Assembly: GCF_963576675.1 (NCBI RefSeq)
Contig: NC_088911.1
Location: forward strand, 91,913,256 to 91,977,255
Source: Euphorbia lathyris
Taxonomy: Eukaryota > Streptophyta > Magnoliopsida > Malpighiales > Euphorbiaceae
DNA length: 64,000 bases
Direction: 5' to 3'
Below the pieces are notes generated by a model. That model was not told where the DNA came from. It ran no database searches and saw nothing but the letters and a program-made list of their open reading frames with translations. This document shows positions 8,222 through 20,761 of the stretch, in pieces. Position 1 is the stretch's first letter; every line of letters begins with the position of its first letter. The position numbers and the translations under genes were made by a program.

Positions 8222-10687
8222 CCATGCTTTAAAATCTGGACTGGTAAGAGCCTCTTCGTAGTTTTCGGGTTCGTCGTCTAACACGGGAACCTCATCATCA
8301 TCTCCCACTAGAAAACCATATCTAACTGGGAGTTCACGAACTCTTTGTGATCTACGAGTAGGTGGCACTTGGGTCTCATCCAATGGGACTACTTCGGGTT
8401 CCTCAACCGCCTCTGTTGTTTCAGTCAGTGTTTCTTCTTCTTGAACTTCATCAAGTTCAATCATGCTTCCCTTTTCTGTTTCTTCGAGAAACTCTTTCTC
8501 TAAGAAGGTTGCGTGCTTGGATACTATTACTTTCTGATCATCTGGATGATAGAAGTAATACCCCATAGTTTCCTTAGGGTATCCAATGAAGAAACATTTA
8601 TCAGATTTAAAATCTAGTTTGTCTGATGCTATGCGTTTGACAAATGCTGAACAACCCCATACTCTCATGAATGAAAATGTGGGTTTCCTACCAACGAACA
8701 ATTCATATGGTGTGGAACTAGCAGATTTAGTTGGTACTCGATTTAGGATGAAGGGGGCAGTTTCTAAGGCATAGCCCCAGAATGTCTTTGGAAGTAATGT
8801 TATGCTCATCATAGATCGTACCATATCTAGTAAGGTACGGTTCCTCCTTTCGGATACACCATTATGTTGTGGTGTATAGGGACACTACAAGAATTCAAGC
8901 TTGTTGCGACAATTTAATTTGTCAAAATAAGTTATATTTTTGTCATAAGAAACTTCTTGTTACAAAGTGTTTTGTCACCATCCTAGTCACAATAAGCCCG
9001 TCTTAATAAGTTTTTAGTGACAAAATTGTATTACCTCATAATTAGTTTTTAATTATTGTTACAACTATAATTTGTCATTAATCTAACTATTATGATAAAA
9101 TTTAAATAATCGTGAAATATGATTTATTGTGACTACATAATGTAATAAGAAAAATGTTACATACGCACCCCCATACGCAAATGTTCATTGGGCTTGCAGT
9201 TTGTACAACACAAGCTCAACCCGCCATGTGTTTTTAATTCTACAAATTTATGAGGTTGCCAGGACTGAACCCTCGACCGTTTGGTCCAAGCAACTCTAAT
9301 AGCATGTCATGGAACCGTTTGAACTAAATGCTCAAGATGATTAAGGCTTAATCATATATCTTATATTAATCTCTGACACATTCTAATCCCCAAATAAATA
9401 TGAAAATTTGTAAATTGATATCCGAAACAATAGATTAGTCTAATTTGATAAATATTACTGTCATAATTTGGTTTTATTTTTTTTATTTTTTTACTAATTG
9501 TAACTTTGTGATAATAAGTACATTAATTGCGAAAACAGTTATTTTATCATATGAATGTTTCGTTACATCTTTATGTATTTATGACAAAAATGACGTGGGA
9601 ATTTATTTTTATCATAATACATATTAAGTTCTACTTTCTTGTGATAAATATTTCGACAAAATATTTTTTTCTCACGATTTCTTTTGGTTATTTTACCTTT
9701 TCTTACTAATTATTATTTGATCACAATAAATACATTAGTTGTGATAAAAAAAATTATTTTTACGTACGAATTTTTGTCATAACCTTATGTATTTATGACA
9801 AAAATGTGTGACAATTTTTTTTTGTCATAATATTGATTGACCGGTGCTTTATTATGATAAATATTTGGACAAAACATTATTTTGTCATAATTTTGTTTGG
9901 AATTTTCACATATTTTTACTAATTATTTTTTTGTCATAATAAGTACATTAATTGTGACAAAAATTATTTTGTCAGATGAATTTTCGTCACAATATTAGAT
10001 ATTTGTTGTAGTGGGAGGTGTCTATTGTGAGCATATCCCACATTCAGTTAGATAATTCAGAAAATCATCTGAAAGATATTCGCCACCTCGATCGGATCGA
10101 AGTATCTTTATTTTCTTTCCTAATTGATTTTCTACTTCATTCTTGAAGCATTTGAATTTCTCAAAAGCTTCGGATTTGTGCTTCATCAAGTAAACATAAC
10201 CATATTTGGTATGGTCGTCTATGAAGCTTATGAAGTATCTGAATCCTCCTCTTGCTTGGACTGACATAGGACCGCATACATCTGAATGTATTAATCCTAG
10301 AGTGTCTGATACACGCTCACCTTTATTGTTAAAGGGTGTCTTTGTCATTTTACCTTTTAAACATGCTTCGCATGTTTCCAATGATTCAGAATCAATTGAA
10401 TCTATAAGCCCATCTTGATGTAGCTTAAGCATGCGTCTTTTGTTTATATGGCCTAAACGACAATGCCACAAGTAAGTCGAATTATCTAGCTTATGTCTTT
10501 TGGTATCAATCGCGAATACAGAAATTTTGTCATCTAGCACATAAATCTCATTTTGTGATATTCCTGAAAAATAGAAAATCCCTTCTCTATAAAACTCGCA
10601 ATGTTTGTCTTTTATTGAAATATGAAAACCGTCGTCAACAAGACGGCTAATAGAAATAATGTTTCTGGACATTTCTGGAACATACAC
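8222..10687 (-). pseudogene. Copia GAG-pre-integrase and integrase, split by a CACTA insertion
   Basis: From 10687: GAG-pre-integrase with HCRLGH...CEACLKGK zinc-binding residues, then the integrase core with DVCGPM and RSDRGGEYLS carrying catalytic Asp residues. The frame meets TAG at 10022-10024 beside the 8883-10013 insertion. It resumes at 8882 with the conserved HNGVSERRNRTLLD segment, which carries the catalytic Glu, and the integrase C-terminus (VPTKSASSTPYELF, WGCSAFVKR, GYP). It ends at FKAW at the Athila-like LTR, just where RT should begin. Reading across the insertion and removing one GGA copy keeps the frame apart from the TAG, which confirms the insertion model. Non-functional. 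Confidence 0.85.
8883..10013. mobile_element. Non-autonomous CACTA (En/Spm) element
   Basis: It starts CACTACAAGAATTC and ends ..TATTTGTTGTAGTG, i.e. CACTACAA terminal inverted repeats, with a 3-bp target duplication GGA at 8880-8882 and 10014-10016. The interior (1131 bp) is AT-rich with many copies of TTTTGTCATAA/TTGTGACAAA-type subterminal motifs in both orientations, as expected for transposase binding in CACTA elements. No transposase ORF is seen. Positions about 9180-9340 differ in composition and may be a captured or inserted sequence. Confidence 0.85.
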
Positions 10688-10689
10688 AG

Positions 10690-11744
10690 TTCCCTAATTC
10701 TATTACAAGCCCAGAGGGCAAACTCAAAGCATAATCTCCAACAGCGAGGGCGGGAACTCTTGCTCCATTTCCTACTCGCAAGTTTATGCTCCCCTTCTTC
10801 AATTCCCTAGTCCGATTTAGTTCCTGCATATTCGTACAAATATGAGATCCACATCTGGTATCAAGTACCCAAGATTCAGACTGTGAAATTGTATTTATTT
10901 CAATATAAAACATACCAGATGTTGAAGCACCGTCTTTTCCCTTCTTGAGGGAGGCTAGGTACTCCTTGCAGTTCCTTCTCCAATGCCCGTCTTTACCACA
11001 GAAGTGGCACTCTCCTTTGGGCTTCTTCACTTCCTTTCCCTTAGCTCTAGTGGGCATGGCCCTCTTGCCTTTCTTGGAATGTTTAGGATTGGGAAAATTC
11101 CCCTTCCTCTTCTTTGATCCCTCTATGACAAGAGCCGGTATTGCCTTGTCTTTCTTCATACTGGGCTCAACTGTCTTGAGCATGTTTGCAAGCTCTTCAA
11201 GAGAGGTTTGTAAGTCATTCATTTGGTAGTTCATGATGAACTGTGAATAACTCTCTGGGAGGGATTGAAGAATTAAGTCTACACTTAGTTCGTTATCCAT
11301 CGCGAATCCAATATTAGAAAGCTTGGTAATATAGCCAATCATCTTGACACAATGTGTCATCACAGATGTGCCCTCTTGCATCCTCCAACGATATAACAGT
11401 TTTGATATCTCGTAGCGTTCGCACCTAGTCTGTTTCCCAAACAACTCTTTTAGGTGCATGATGATGGAATAGGCATCCATTTCCTCATGTCGCCTTTGCA
11501 ATTCCGGTGTCATCGATGCAAGTATGATGCATCACGCATGATCGTCATCAGCTTTGTGCTTCTGGTAAGCATCAATCTCTTCAATGGGAGCATCATCCGC
11601 CGGGTTAGGGGGTATCGGTGTATCAAGTACATACCCTATCTTATCGAACTTCAAAACGATTTTGAGGTTGCGATACCAGTCGGTGAAGTTTGAACCGTTC
11701 AACTTGTTATCGGTAAGTATATTTTGCAGATTGGTTTTAGTCAT
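10690..11744 (-). pseudogene. Copia gag and protease, broken
   Basis: ATG at 11744 starts a gag (LNGSNFTDWYRNLKIVL, then LPESYSQFI in the UBN2/gag region) that is interrupted by TGA at 11532 but keeps frame to 10647. The zinc knuckle CHFCGKDGHWRRNC (Cx2Cx4Hx4C) lies near 10990-11030. The protease site reads WVLDTRCGSHI instead of the family's DTG(C/S), so the Gly after the catalytic Asp-Thr is replaced by Arg, which should inactivate it. A frameshift near 10690 separates it from the integrase frame. Confidence 0.8.
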
Positions 11745-13218
11745 GATTTTAGGAGTGTTTTAATTTAACCTGAGAGTGAGAAAGAGTAAACGTATGTTAT
11801 TCATTTGCCTTAAATACATCAATATAAAATTATAGGTCTTTTTAATTCATTTTAAATTGCTCCTACTATTTTGCCAAATTAATAGCCCTCCATATTAATT
11901 CGAAGAATTTCACAAATCCTTTAGTGAGCTAGGATCCTAACTCCTGAGATTTCACCTTGAGTTTACTCAACAAGCTAGTCTCATTTGTTAGGTAGATTCA
12001 TGCAATCAATCACATCAATAATGTGATTCCTAGGTTATTGGGTTACTAACCACATTAGTATCTAATATGCTATTCATATTAATCCCAACCATATTGCCCA
12101 TTAGTTTATGATAACATGAGTTTACCCATCCAATTACCATAATCTAATTTAAGTATTACCTCATATTTATGAAAAACGATTTTTCGATAATTCAGGTGTT
12201 ACCATAAGACCCCCGAGCTTGAGTTTACTCAACAACCCAAGGGCCCCCAGTACTGCCGGCTGAATTATAATATTAGGGAGGGGCAACCGATTTTAATAAC
12301 TTGCTTATTTACTTAACTTTTAATTAGTGAGGGATTTTTATTTTAAGTCTCATAATCTAACCTAGTCTTGATTTGCTTTAGCATATATCAGACTCATACA
12401 TTGGCGTTATGGACATATTATCTAAATTATTCCGTTGAGCCAGAAACGGAATAAAAGGCCAAACCTAGGGAAATACTAACTATTACATATTTCTCTTTAG
12501 GTCCTCCGTCTTCTCCATGGCGCCTTAAAATTACATATTAATTTATATACTACTAAAGAAAACTTCAATTAACTTGAAGGAAATTAGATGAGAGGAGAAA
12601 ATACAATAGATAGTAGATAGGCAGGACTCACAGGCCCTATTTCAAAAATACCAAAAGACTAAATAGAGGGTCCAAATATGTCCATAACTCCAAACATACA
12701 TAGACTCAATTAAATAAATTTAATTGGTTGATTATATAAAATATTTATGTAATATTTAGGTTAATCACATTAACTTATCAAATTAACTTTCATCCAATTT
12801 TAATTCTATCAGTTTCGTATCTTATATATTAAATCTAATTAAATGTATCAATTACATATTATATTAATACAACTATACAAAACCTTATTAATGCATATCC
12901 CGATTATTTTGATTTTCATTCATTTAATACTTTTGATTTACAAATATGTAAAAACAAACTTTTAAATAAATTTTCATTCGATAATCAAAACAGAAAACTA
13001 TTAATTTCTAAAACTTATATATATAAATATATTTAAAACTATTTTATTTTAAAACGGTTTTAAAACAAATAGGCTTTTACTCGTGTCGGGCCCGCAAAGG
13101 GGGCCGAGACCTAAACACGCTACTGCCGTTTGGCAGCAGCGCTGCGGCTGGCCGCCGCTGCCTTACGGCAGCAACGTCCAGTCGCAAAACGGTTGCTGCC
13201 GCGAGCCAGCAACCGTGA

Positions 13219-13263
13219 ACAGTAGTTCGGGTTGCTGCCTCGCGGCGCAACCCGGACTACTGT
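13219..13263. repeat. 17-bp-arm hairpin in the copia leader
   Basis: ACAGTAGTTCGGGTTGC (13219-13235) pairs with GCAACCCGGACTACTGT (13247-13263); 16 of 17 positions are Watson-Crick and the other is a G-T wobble. The loop is 11 bases. It lies within the GC-rich island, where further GGCAGCAAC/GTTGCTGCC complementarity occurs at about 13125-13210. It could be a leader RNA structure for dimerisation or packaging; that role is inference. Confidence 0.75.
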
Positions 13264-13278
13264 TTCGTTTTTTTTTTG

Positions 13279-13279
<1 letters not shown>

Positions 13280-13340
<61 letters not shown>
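13280..13340. repeat. (TA)n microsatellite
   Basis: About 30 uninterrupted AT dinucleotides directly next to the GC-rich island of the copia leader. Confidence 0.95.
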
Positions 13341-13343
<3 letters not shown>

Positions 13344-13658
13344 TATTAAAACGGTTTAAAAACGATTTTCAGAAAATAGGAAAACCTTTCAAAGATTTTC
13401 TGTTTTATCTTTAGAATTAATAAAACTAACTTTTATCAATCTAACTATAAAACTAATAGATTTTGTCACAATGATTATCAACCAAAATAATTAGGAATAT
13501 ATGCATAATCTATTTTAATTAACAATTAATTAAAACTTATTTATCTTTAGCGTTAATCAATCAAAACAGTTTCGTTAATTAACCTAACTATAAATATTTA
13601 TTCAATCTGATTGAAAAAACATTTTAATTTTCATATATGAAATAACGGATTTAACGCA

Positions 13659-13671
13659 GGCTCTGATACCA
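13659..13671 (-). other. Primer-binding site (initiator tRNA-Met type)
   Basis: The - strand reads TGGTATCAGAGCC, the usual plant copia PBS complementary to initiator tRNA-Met, one base from the LTR boundary at 13673. Confidence 0.85.
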
Positions 13672-13672
13672 C

Positions 13673-15506
13673 TGAAGGAAAATAGGCTAACGTTTGGCAG
13701 TGGAATTATAAAATTTTAACCTTTTTCCATTAACCCAAGATCCGTTAATCGTTATTTATATAAAGAGGGTTAGAAGGAAATACGTTTCGAAGTTCTATCT
13801 ACCGTTGCAATCGAAGTGCCCACAGCTCTTACTCCGAGTTCCCGAGCACAAGACAAAAACACAATTCAAAATTAAGTTAGAACTCAACCGTGTAAAACAA
13901 TCAAGAATAGATTGTCTCCAATTAATCAACACGAGATCAAGGAATAAGAGAAAGAGATAAAAATCGATCGAATCGGAAGGAAGCGGTGAATGATCTCGTC
14001 GTCAACAAGGGGGTCGAAATTCTCTCACTTCGGTAGACTAGGGCTTGGCCGAAATTTACATATAAGGGGGTATATATACTCTCTTGTATCTAAAACCTAG
14101 TTAGATAGAATTAGGTTACTGAATAAGAATTTAATTCGGAATAAAATTCTCATTAGTTATTATCTATAATTATATATAAATATAAAGATAATAATAATAA
14201 CCTGACAGGATAATAATAGAAGCAATTTAATCTCATTAAACCTCCTAACTTATTTATCCTTTAATTAATTTAATTCACAATCATAATCTAATTAGAATTG
14301 TTTAAAATCAAATTAATTATTTATGTATTTTACATACATAAAATCGCCCCCCTATGTACTGGGCCTTAGTGGACTCAGTTGGGCTCCCATCAATTAATTA
14401 ACATCTGTTTCTCTTTTGGGCTCCAAGTCTTATGTGTGACCCATTAGGTTCTTATTGCTTCTAGCCGTATGCAACTATTTAAATTAATTTTCTCAGAATT
14501 ATATTTAATTTTTGCATAACGGAATGAGATCGCGAAATGTGATTAGCAAATCTGAAACATTCCCCTAGAGCTATAAGAAGACAGGTTGATTCTGTCGTTG
14601 ACCTTTCCGTATTAGTTACAGTATAATTCGATCCTTCATCAACTACATCCTTGAACTGAATCTTATGACTATGGATAATGTCAAGTCACATATAGCGAGA
14701 CGTTCGTTTTACTTGTACAGGCCGAGTTAACTCCAATTAGATAGGTTAAGTGAAATATGTATTTCAAGTCTTAAGCTATCACCTTGCAAGGATTTAGAGT
14801 CAAGTCTTCCACAAGCGATCCTTGGACGTATCTCCTATTTATCGGGAGTGACAAATGCTCAATCCAATGTATAACTATCCTGCAATTACTTCCTGTGATA
14901 CCCAACATCTGCCGTTCACACCCCAAAGTCATCTCTATTATGGATCGTGTTACAACAGGATCAAAGCATCACATTCCATAATCCAGAATCACTAATTAGC
15001 ATTCCTCTGAGTCTTAGGATTACTTATACCTATTAATACCAATGAGATGAACAGGTGACAAGGATGAATCTACCCATCCTGTTATCTCAAGTCGGGCCCC
15101 CAATCCTAATGAACTCCCTTTCATTGGATCCATGTAACTGTCCAGATATCTGCATATCTGAAGCTTGTGAGATCAGCTCTCTGTCTCGACAAAAGACATT
15201 GTTACATGAAAGTCTCAGCAGTGATATGTCAATCCTTTTCCTAAACATATTACTTGACTTGGGGTGGTTTTAAGTTTATTAGTTTATTATAAAGTTTCGT
15301 CTCACTTCATGCTTGTATGAACACTTTATAATCACTTTAAACAAACTTAGGGATTTCCTTTTATTAGACTTATTTAGTTCTTAAAAGAGGTTGCCTTTAT
15401 ATAGTTATGAAACCATATCTTATTAAAACAAATGACATAAAGAACACTTCATTTATATTTAGTTCATATCCTAGAACAATTATCTATAGGACACTAAACC
15501 CCAACA
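13673..15506 (-). repeat. Copia 5' LTR (1834 bp)
   Basis: On the - strand it begins TGTTGGGGTTTAGTGTCC and ends with CA next to the PBS. The partner LTR is outside the window, so the boundaries rest on TG/CA ends, the PBS position and the resumption of gypsy gag-like sequence after 15506. Open frames inside (14784-15273) have no recognisable domain. Confidence 0.75.
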
Positions 15507-15619
15507 ATACAGCTAATCCAGGAATCACTATTGGCGATCCTTAGGTACCTCCATTGCTAACTGGAACACAGGCTGGCCAAGGGCAAACCAATGAGGCCGC
15601 GGATCCTGGTCAACTGCAG

Positions 15620-16990
15620 GGCGGACGTATTGATAACAGACATAGAAGGCGGACCAAATTTTGTGGACGAAGATGATCCAGATCTCGTTCCTATCGTAGA
15701 AGGCGGACCATATCACCTCGCCAGGAAATACCGCTACCGCCGCCAGAATAGGGAGGAGGCGGACGTCCTCCACCTAGAGGACGAGGTAGAGGTGGTAGAC
15801 GATCACCATCGGATCCCTCATCGCAGTCTAGCTCCTCCTCCTCTCAACAGAGTAGATCCCATAGTAGGAGACGCCCGAGGATGGACCGTAACTTCATAGC
15901 TGAGGAGGTCCGGGCGAAAATGCGAAGGCAAAATGAGGAGAATGCAAGGCACAATCCTTTTGCTAACAGAGAATTACCATTCACAAGGCGGATCGAAGAC
16001 GAGGAAACTGATAAGCAGTTCAAAATCCCGAACATACCTAGCTATTCAGGGGAAGATAATCCTGAGGCCCATGTAAGGAAGTACCGCATGTTGCTTGCGA
16101 TTAATGGCGCCAGTGAAGCAGTCTTGTGCCGAATGTTCATAACCACACTGAAAGGACCGGCGTATGATTGGTTCCAATCTCTCCTGCCAGGGTCAATAGA
16201 TAGATGGAATCAGCTGAGCAGGGAATTTTGTGCAAAGTTTGCAGGGAGCATTCCGCCAGTTGTTTCATCACGAAAGCTCTTTGAGTTAAAGCAAAAGGAA
16301 GATGAGCCCCTCAGAGATTATGTCAACAAGTTCAATAAATTATGCATCCGAGTAGTTGATGTGGACGTTCCTACGGCTGTCGAAGCATTGATAAAGAATA
16401 CGACCTACAAAAGCTTGCAAGAGGATCTAATCAGGCACAAGCCAAGAACCACTGCAGAATTGATGGAGAGATGCAAGGATTTCATGGAAGTTGATGACAT
16501 ACGAAGAGAATCTGCTTCTCCTCCTAAAAGAGGGAAAGGCGAATCCCGAAAGAGAGATAAGGAAAAAGAAAAGCTCCCCGATTCATGCTCTAGAAGTAGA
16601 CGGAGGAGTTCTAGGAACAAATCGGCGTATACACCATCGTTCACACCATTGAACGCCCCTAAAAGTGAAGTGCTGATGTGGATAGAAAATAGCCAACACA
16701 AGCGAAGCATTTCATACCCCGAACCAAAAGGGGGGAATACACCAACACGGGGAGAAACCCCAAAAATTATTGCAGATATCACAGGAGAAATGGACATGAA
16801 ACAGATGCATGTTGGGAACTAGCCAGAGAGATCGAGAGGCTCATTGAGAAAGGGAAGTTCGATAGGTTCATTCAGAATGACAAGAAGAGAGATGAAGATA
16901 AGCCAAAAGATGATCCAAAAAATAAGGCTAAAGGCATTATCAATGTCATCGCTGGCGGATCAGGGTACCAGCCCTCAGTTAAAAATCCAG
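15620..16990 (+). pseudogene. Tat copy 1 gag
   Basis: The Arg/Ser-rich N-terminal region (about 15620-15880) is read in the gag frame with stops. The open core from Met at 15881 contains the retrotransposon gag domain (FKIPNIPSYSGEDNPEAHV, LKGPAYDWFQSL, QKEDEPLRDYVNKF), a basic low-complexity linker, and a knuckle-like YCRYHRRNGHETDAC near 16770-16815. The knuckle is read one frame off the gag core, so a small indel lies just before it. The frame then runs through WELAREIERLIEKG toward protease. Structural protein of the particle; defective here. Confidence 0.75.
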
Positions 16991-17040
16991 AACAACCGCC
17001 CTAGATAGAGCATCACTCAATCGCCCATTCGCGGACATTG

Positions 17041-19440
17041 GTCCAGTAATTCCTCCACATGCGGACACTCTTGTTTTCACCATGATGGTAGAAGGATGGG
17101 AGATGAAGCGAGTGATGGTAGATACTGGCAGTTCATGCAACGTTATCACCAGAGGAGCCTTTGCCAAGCTTAAAGTTGACCCAATTCAGATAGAGGCCAC
17201 CATCATGGACATCTTGGGAGTAACAGGCCATACGATCCAAACGAAGGGACAAGTGACCTTGGAATGTGAATTGGCGGATGAGGATCAGGCATGGATTGGA
17301 GATCTCGAGTTCTCTATCATGGATGGACAATTGGCTTACAACATCATCTTGGGACGCCCTTTTATCTTGGAAGTGGCGGCTCTAATATCATTACGCCACT
17401 TGGCAATGTATATCCCTACGGCTAAGGGAGGGGTAATGATCAGCGGAAATCAGAAAGTGGCTGAAGAAACATACTCCGCATCTTTATCAATCCACAATCA
17501 ATCTAGGGACGAGGAAGAAGATGAGCTTGTTACAGCCGCTATGGGAGATACGGAAATGTTCCTCATTGTGGATGGGAAGCAAGTGCGGATCACCAAAGGG
17601 TTGAGAACAGAGATTAAAAATGATGTCACGAAGGTCCTTCTCGAGTTAAAAGACGTGTTTGCATGGAAGGACGAGATCCTTATAGGGGTCAGCCCGGACA
17701 TGATCACCCACAAACTGAATATCGCCGAAGGTGCGGTTCTTGTGGCTCAGAAAAGAAGGAATCGTGGTCCGAAGAGACAAAAAGTGATCGAGGAGGAGAT
17801 ATCCAAGCTGAAAAAAGTAGACGCCATTGAGGAAGTTATCTATACGCAATGGCTGGTGAACGTGGTTCTGGTTAAGAAGGCAGGCGGATCATACCGCATT
17901 TGTATTGATTTTACAGACCTTAATAAGGCATGTCCTAAGGACAACTACCCCTTGCCTTGCATTGACATCTTAGTTGACGGAACAACAGGACATGCTATAT
18001 ATTCCTTTACATATGTGAAGTCGAGCTATCATCAGATTCCCATGGAATCATCTGACAGGATCAAAACTTCCTTTGTAACACATCAGGCAACCTATTACTT
18101 CAAGGTCATGCCTTTTGGGCTTAAGAACACTGGAGCAACCTACCAGCATGTGATGAATAAGATATTTGAAGGATGGAAGGGCAATAACTTCTCAGTGTAT
18201 GTTGATGACATGATCATCAAAAGCACCACAATGGAAAAGCATGCTGATGATATAAAAGAAGTTTTGGGGGTCCTTCGCCGTTACAATTTCAAGCTGAACC
18301 TAGATAAGTGTACTTTTGGGCAACCTACGGGAAGTTTTTGGGATATATGATCAGTCAGAAGGGAGTAGGCCCCAATCCAGACAAGATCAAGGCCGTATTG
18401 AACATGAAAGCTTCACAAAACATTAGAGAAGTGCAACGCCTCAATGGGCGGATCATAGCTCTTGGGAGATTTATCTTATGCTCTGCTCGGAGATGTCAGC
18501 CATTCTATGAGGTGATCAAGAAGCAGAAAGTGTTTGAATGGAATGAAGATTGCAAGCTAGCCTTTGAAGGAATCAAGCGTTTCCTCACAGAACCGCCTTT
18601 AATGAGCCGCCCCCTTAAAGGTGAGGATTTATACATGTATGTTTTTGTCACTGATAAAGCAGTTTGCACTGTCATGATCAGAGAAGAAGGAGGTCAACAA
18701 TATCCAATCTACTATGTAAGCAAAGTCCTGAAGGATGCCGAGACTCGGTATTCAAGATTGGATAAGATGGCGCTAGCCGTGGTCACCACCTCCATCCGCC
18801 TCAGACCTTATTTTCAAGCCCACACAGTCATTTTCCGCACCAACATACCCATGAGGAAGGTATTACAGAAGCCAAAAACATCAGAGAGGTTAATGGAATG
18901 GGAAATCCGCCTGGGCAAATTCGATGTCCGCTATGAAGGCAGATCCGCCTTGAAAAGCCAAGTCTTGGCAGACTTTGTGAACGAATTCACCGAAGAAGGT
19001 ATTAATCCCCCTCAGCTAAAGTTGGAAGAATGGACGATGTACACCAATGGAGCTTTATCAGCGGAAGGTTCTGGAACAGGCGTACTAATCAAGGGACCTC
19101 AGTATATCAAGATACATTATACTGCGAAGCTAGAGTTCCCCGTGACAAACAATGCTGCAGAATACGAGGCTTTGATACTCGAGTTACGCTTGTTAAAAGA
19201 GATTACACCAGAACGGGTTGTGATCTATAGTGACTCCAAACTGATGGTCAACCAGGTAATCAAAAACTTCAATGTAAAAGATGAAACCCTGGTCAAATAT
19301 GTGGAAGAGGCCAAAAGGCTATTGACCCACTTGGAAAGCAAAGAAACAAAATGGGAATTGATCCATGTGCTTTGAGGATCAAATACAGAAGCAGAACACC
19401 TGGCTAAATTGGCTTCTAGCAAAGATCAATGAGCGGATCT
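17041..19440 (+). pseudogene. Tat copy 1 protease, RT and two RNase H domains
   Basis: Protease has VDTGSSCNVI near 17112. RT follows with IDFTDLNKACPKDNYPLP, VMPFGLKNTGATYQ and the catalytic YVDDMIIKS. A frameshift at about 18310-18350 moves the rest to another frame (FLGYMISQKG, RH connection, YYVSKVL, RLRPYFQAH). A second RNase H begins at about 19030 with YTNGALS where the family has an Asp (D to N), then NNAAEYEAL and VIYSDSKLMVNQV. TGA stops at about 19373 and 19430 close it. Non-functional without suppression. Confidence 0.8.
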
Positions 19441-20761
19441 TGAGTGCCCATTTGAAGTGAAAACCAGACTAGCATTCACCCCAGAAGTCATAGCTCTTCT
19501 TACATTCGCCGTAGGCGACTGGAGATTGCCGATCCAGCAGTATCTTACAGATGGATCTTTGCCTCAAGACAAAGAAGAAGCTAGGCGGACGGTGAGAAAA
19601 GCAGCATATTTCTCCATGATAAATGATCACCTGTACCGAAAATCTTTTAGCCAGCCTTGGTTGAAGTGTGTCACAACAGAAGAGGGATATGAGATTATCA
19701 GAGAATTACACGAGGGCACATGTGGAGCCCATGAAGCATCCGCCGCCATTTTCAAGAAATCCAGGCTGTCTGGATTCTATTGGCCTACTGTGGATCTTGA
19801 TGCTCAAAAATTGGTGGAGTCCTGCCACAACTGCCAGGTTCATGCAAATGAATCCCATACGGCCAAGCATCTACAAAAGCCCATCATCGAAGGACGACCG
19901 TTCGCCATATGGGGTATCGACATCGTTGGTCCTTTTCCTTCCACAAGGAAATAAAGGAAATACATAGTGGTAGCTGTCGATCACTTTACAAAGTGGGTAG
20001 AGGCTGAAGCTGTTTCCACCATAAGTGCAGAGCGAATGGTAGAGTTCGTAAGGGAAAATATTTTTGGAGGATTCGGAGTCCCCCACACAATTATCACGGA
20101 TAACGGAACACAGTTCAATTGTGAGGAGTTCAGGTCATTTTGCCAGAATCAAGGCATCCAGAATAGATTCGCCTCAGTATACTACCCATAATCAAATGGA
20201 ATGACTGAAGTCACCAACCGAACAATCATGAAAGGCATAAAGAAGAGATTGGGTGAGCATAACAAGAAGTGGGCGGATCAGTTGATGAATGTCTTATGGG
20301 CATACAAAACCACTCCTCGAACCGCCACAGGTGAAACGCCATTCGCCCTCACCTATGGAGTAGAAGCTGTTATTCCTATAGAAGTTCAGATCCCAAGTGA
20401 CAAGGTTCTACTCTATTGTGAAGACCAGAACGAGAAGAAGCTAAGAGAAAGTCTCAACCAACTGGAAGAAAAAAGGGAGAAGGCGTATGTCCGAATCGCA
20501 ACCTACAAGCAAAGGATTGCAGCCTATCACGATAGAAACGCCAAACTTGTGGATCTGAAATAAGGAGATTTGGTGCTCAGGAAAGCTGACAAAATCCAAT
20601 CCATGGAAGGCAGAGGAAAGCTGGGAGTCACGTGGACAAGGCCATACAAAATAATTGCCAAGATCGGACCCGGCACTTTCAAAATTCAGGACATGGAGGG
20701 GAACACTCTACCACGGACATGGAATATCCAGAAACTCCGCAAATATTTTCCTAGAGAGTAG
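19441..20761 (+). pseudogene. Tat copy 1 integrase
   Basis: H2C2 zinc-binding region (HEGTCGAHEA...CHNCQVHA), core with GIDIVGPFP, TDNGTQF and the Glu of the SNGMTEVTNRT segment, and a C-terminal GDLVLRKADKIQ...LGVTWTRPYKI chromodomain-free tail ending at 20761. In-frame TAA codons at about 19952, 20191 and 20563 break an otherwise continuous frame. Integrase would insert the cDNA. Confidence 0.8.

Larger units (their letters stand above)
11745..13658 (-). other. Long copia 5' leader with a GC-rich island
   Basis: About 1.9 kb between PBS and gag, with no coding signal. It is mostly AT-rich, with a sharply bounded GC-rich island at about 13083-13268 and a dinucleotide tract at 13280-13340. 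An open + strand frame at 13083-13349 simply spans the island and the TA tract and is not believed. Confidence 0.6.
8222..15506 (-). mobile_element. Ty1/copia LTR retrotransposon, 5' part
   Basis: On the - strand: 5' LTR (15506-13673), initiator-Met-type PBS, a long leader, gag-protease (11744-10690), GAG-pre-integrase and integrase (10687-8222). The coding region stops abruptly at the Athila-like LTR at 8221, so RT, RNase H and the 3' LTR should lie left of the window. A CACTA element interrupts the integrase. The copia element itself sits upstream of the gag core of a Tat-lineage gypsy element. Several frame breaks show that it is inactive. Confidence 0.85.

Noticed and set aside
13083..13349. 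Open + strand frame of 88 codons
   Set aside because: It spans the GC-rich structured island and the TA microsatellite (ending in Ile-Tyr repeats) and lies in the leader of a - strand copia element.
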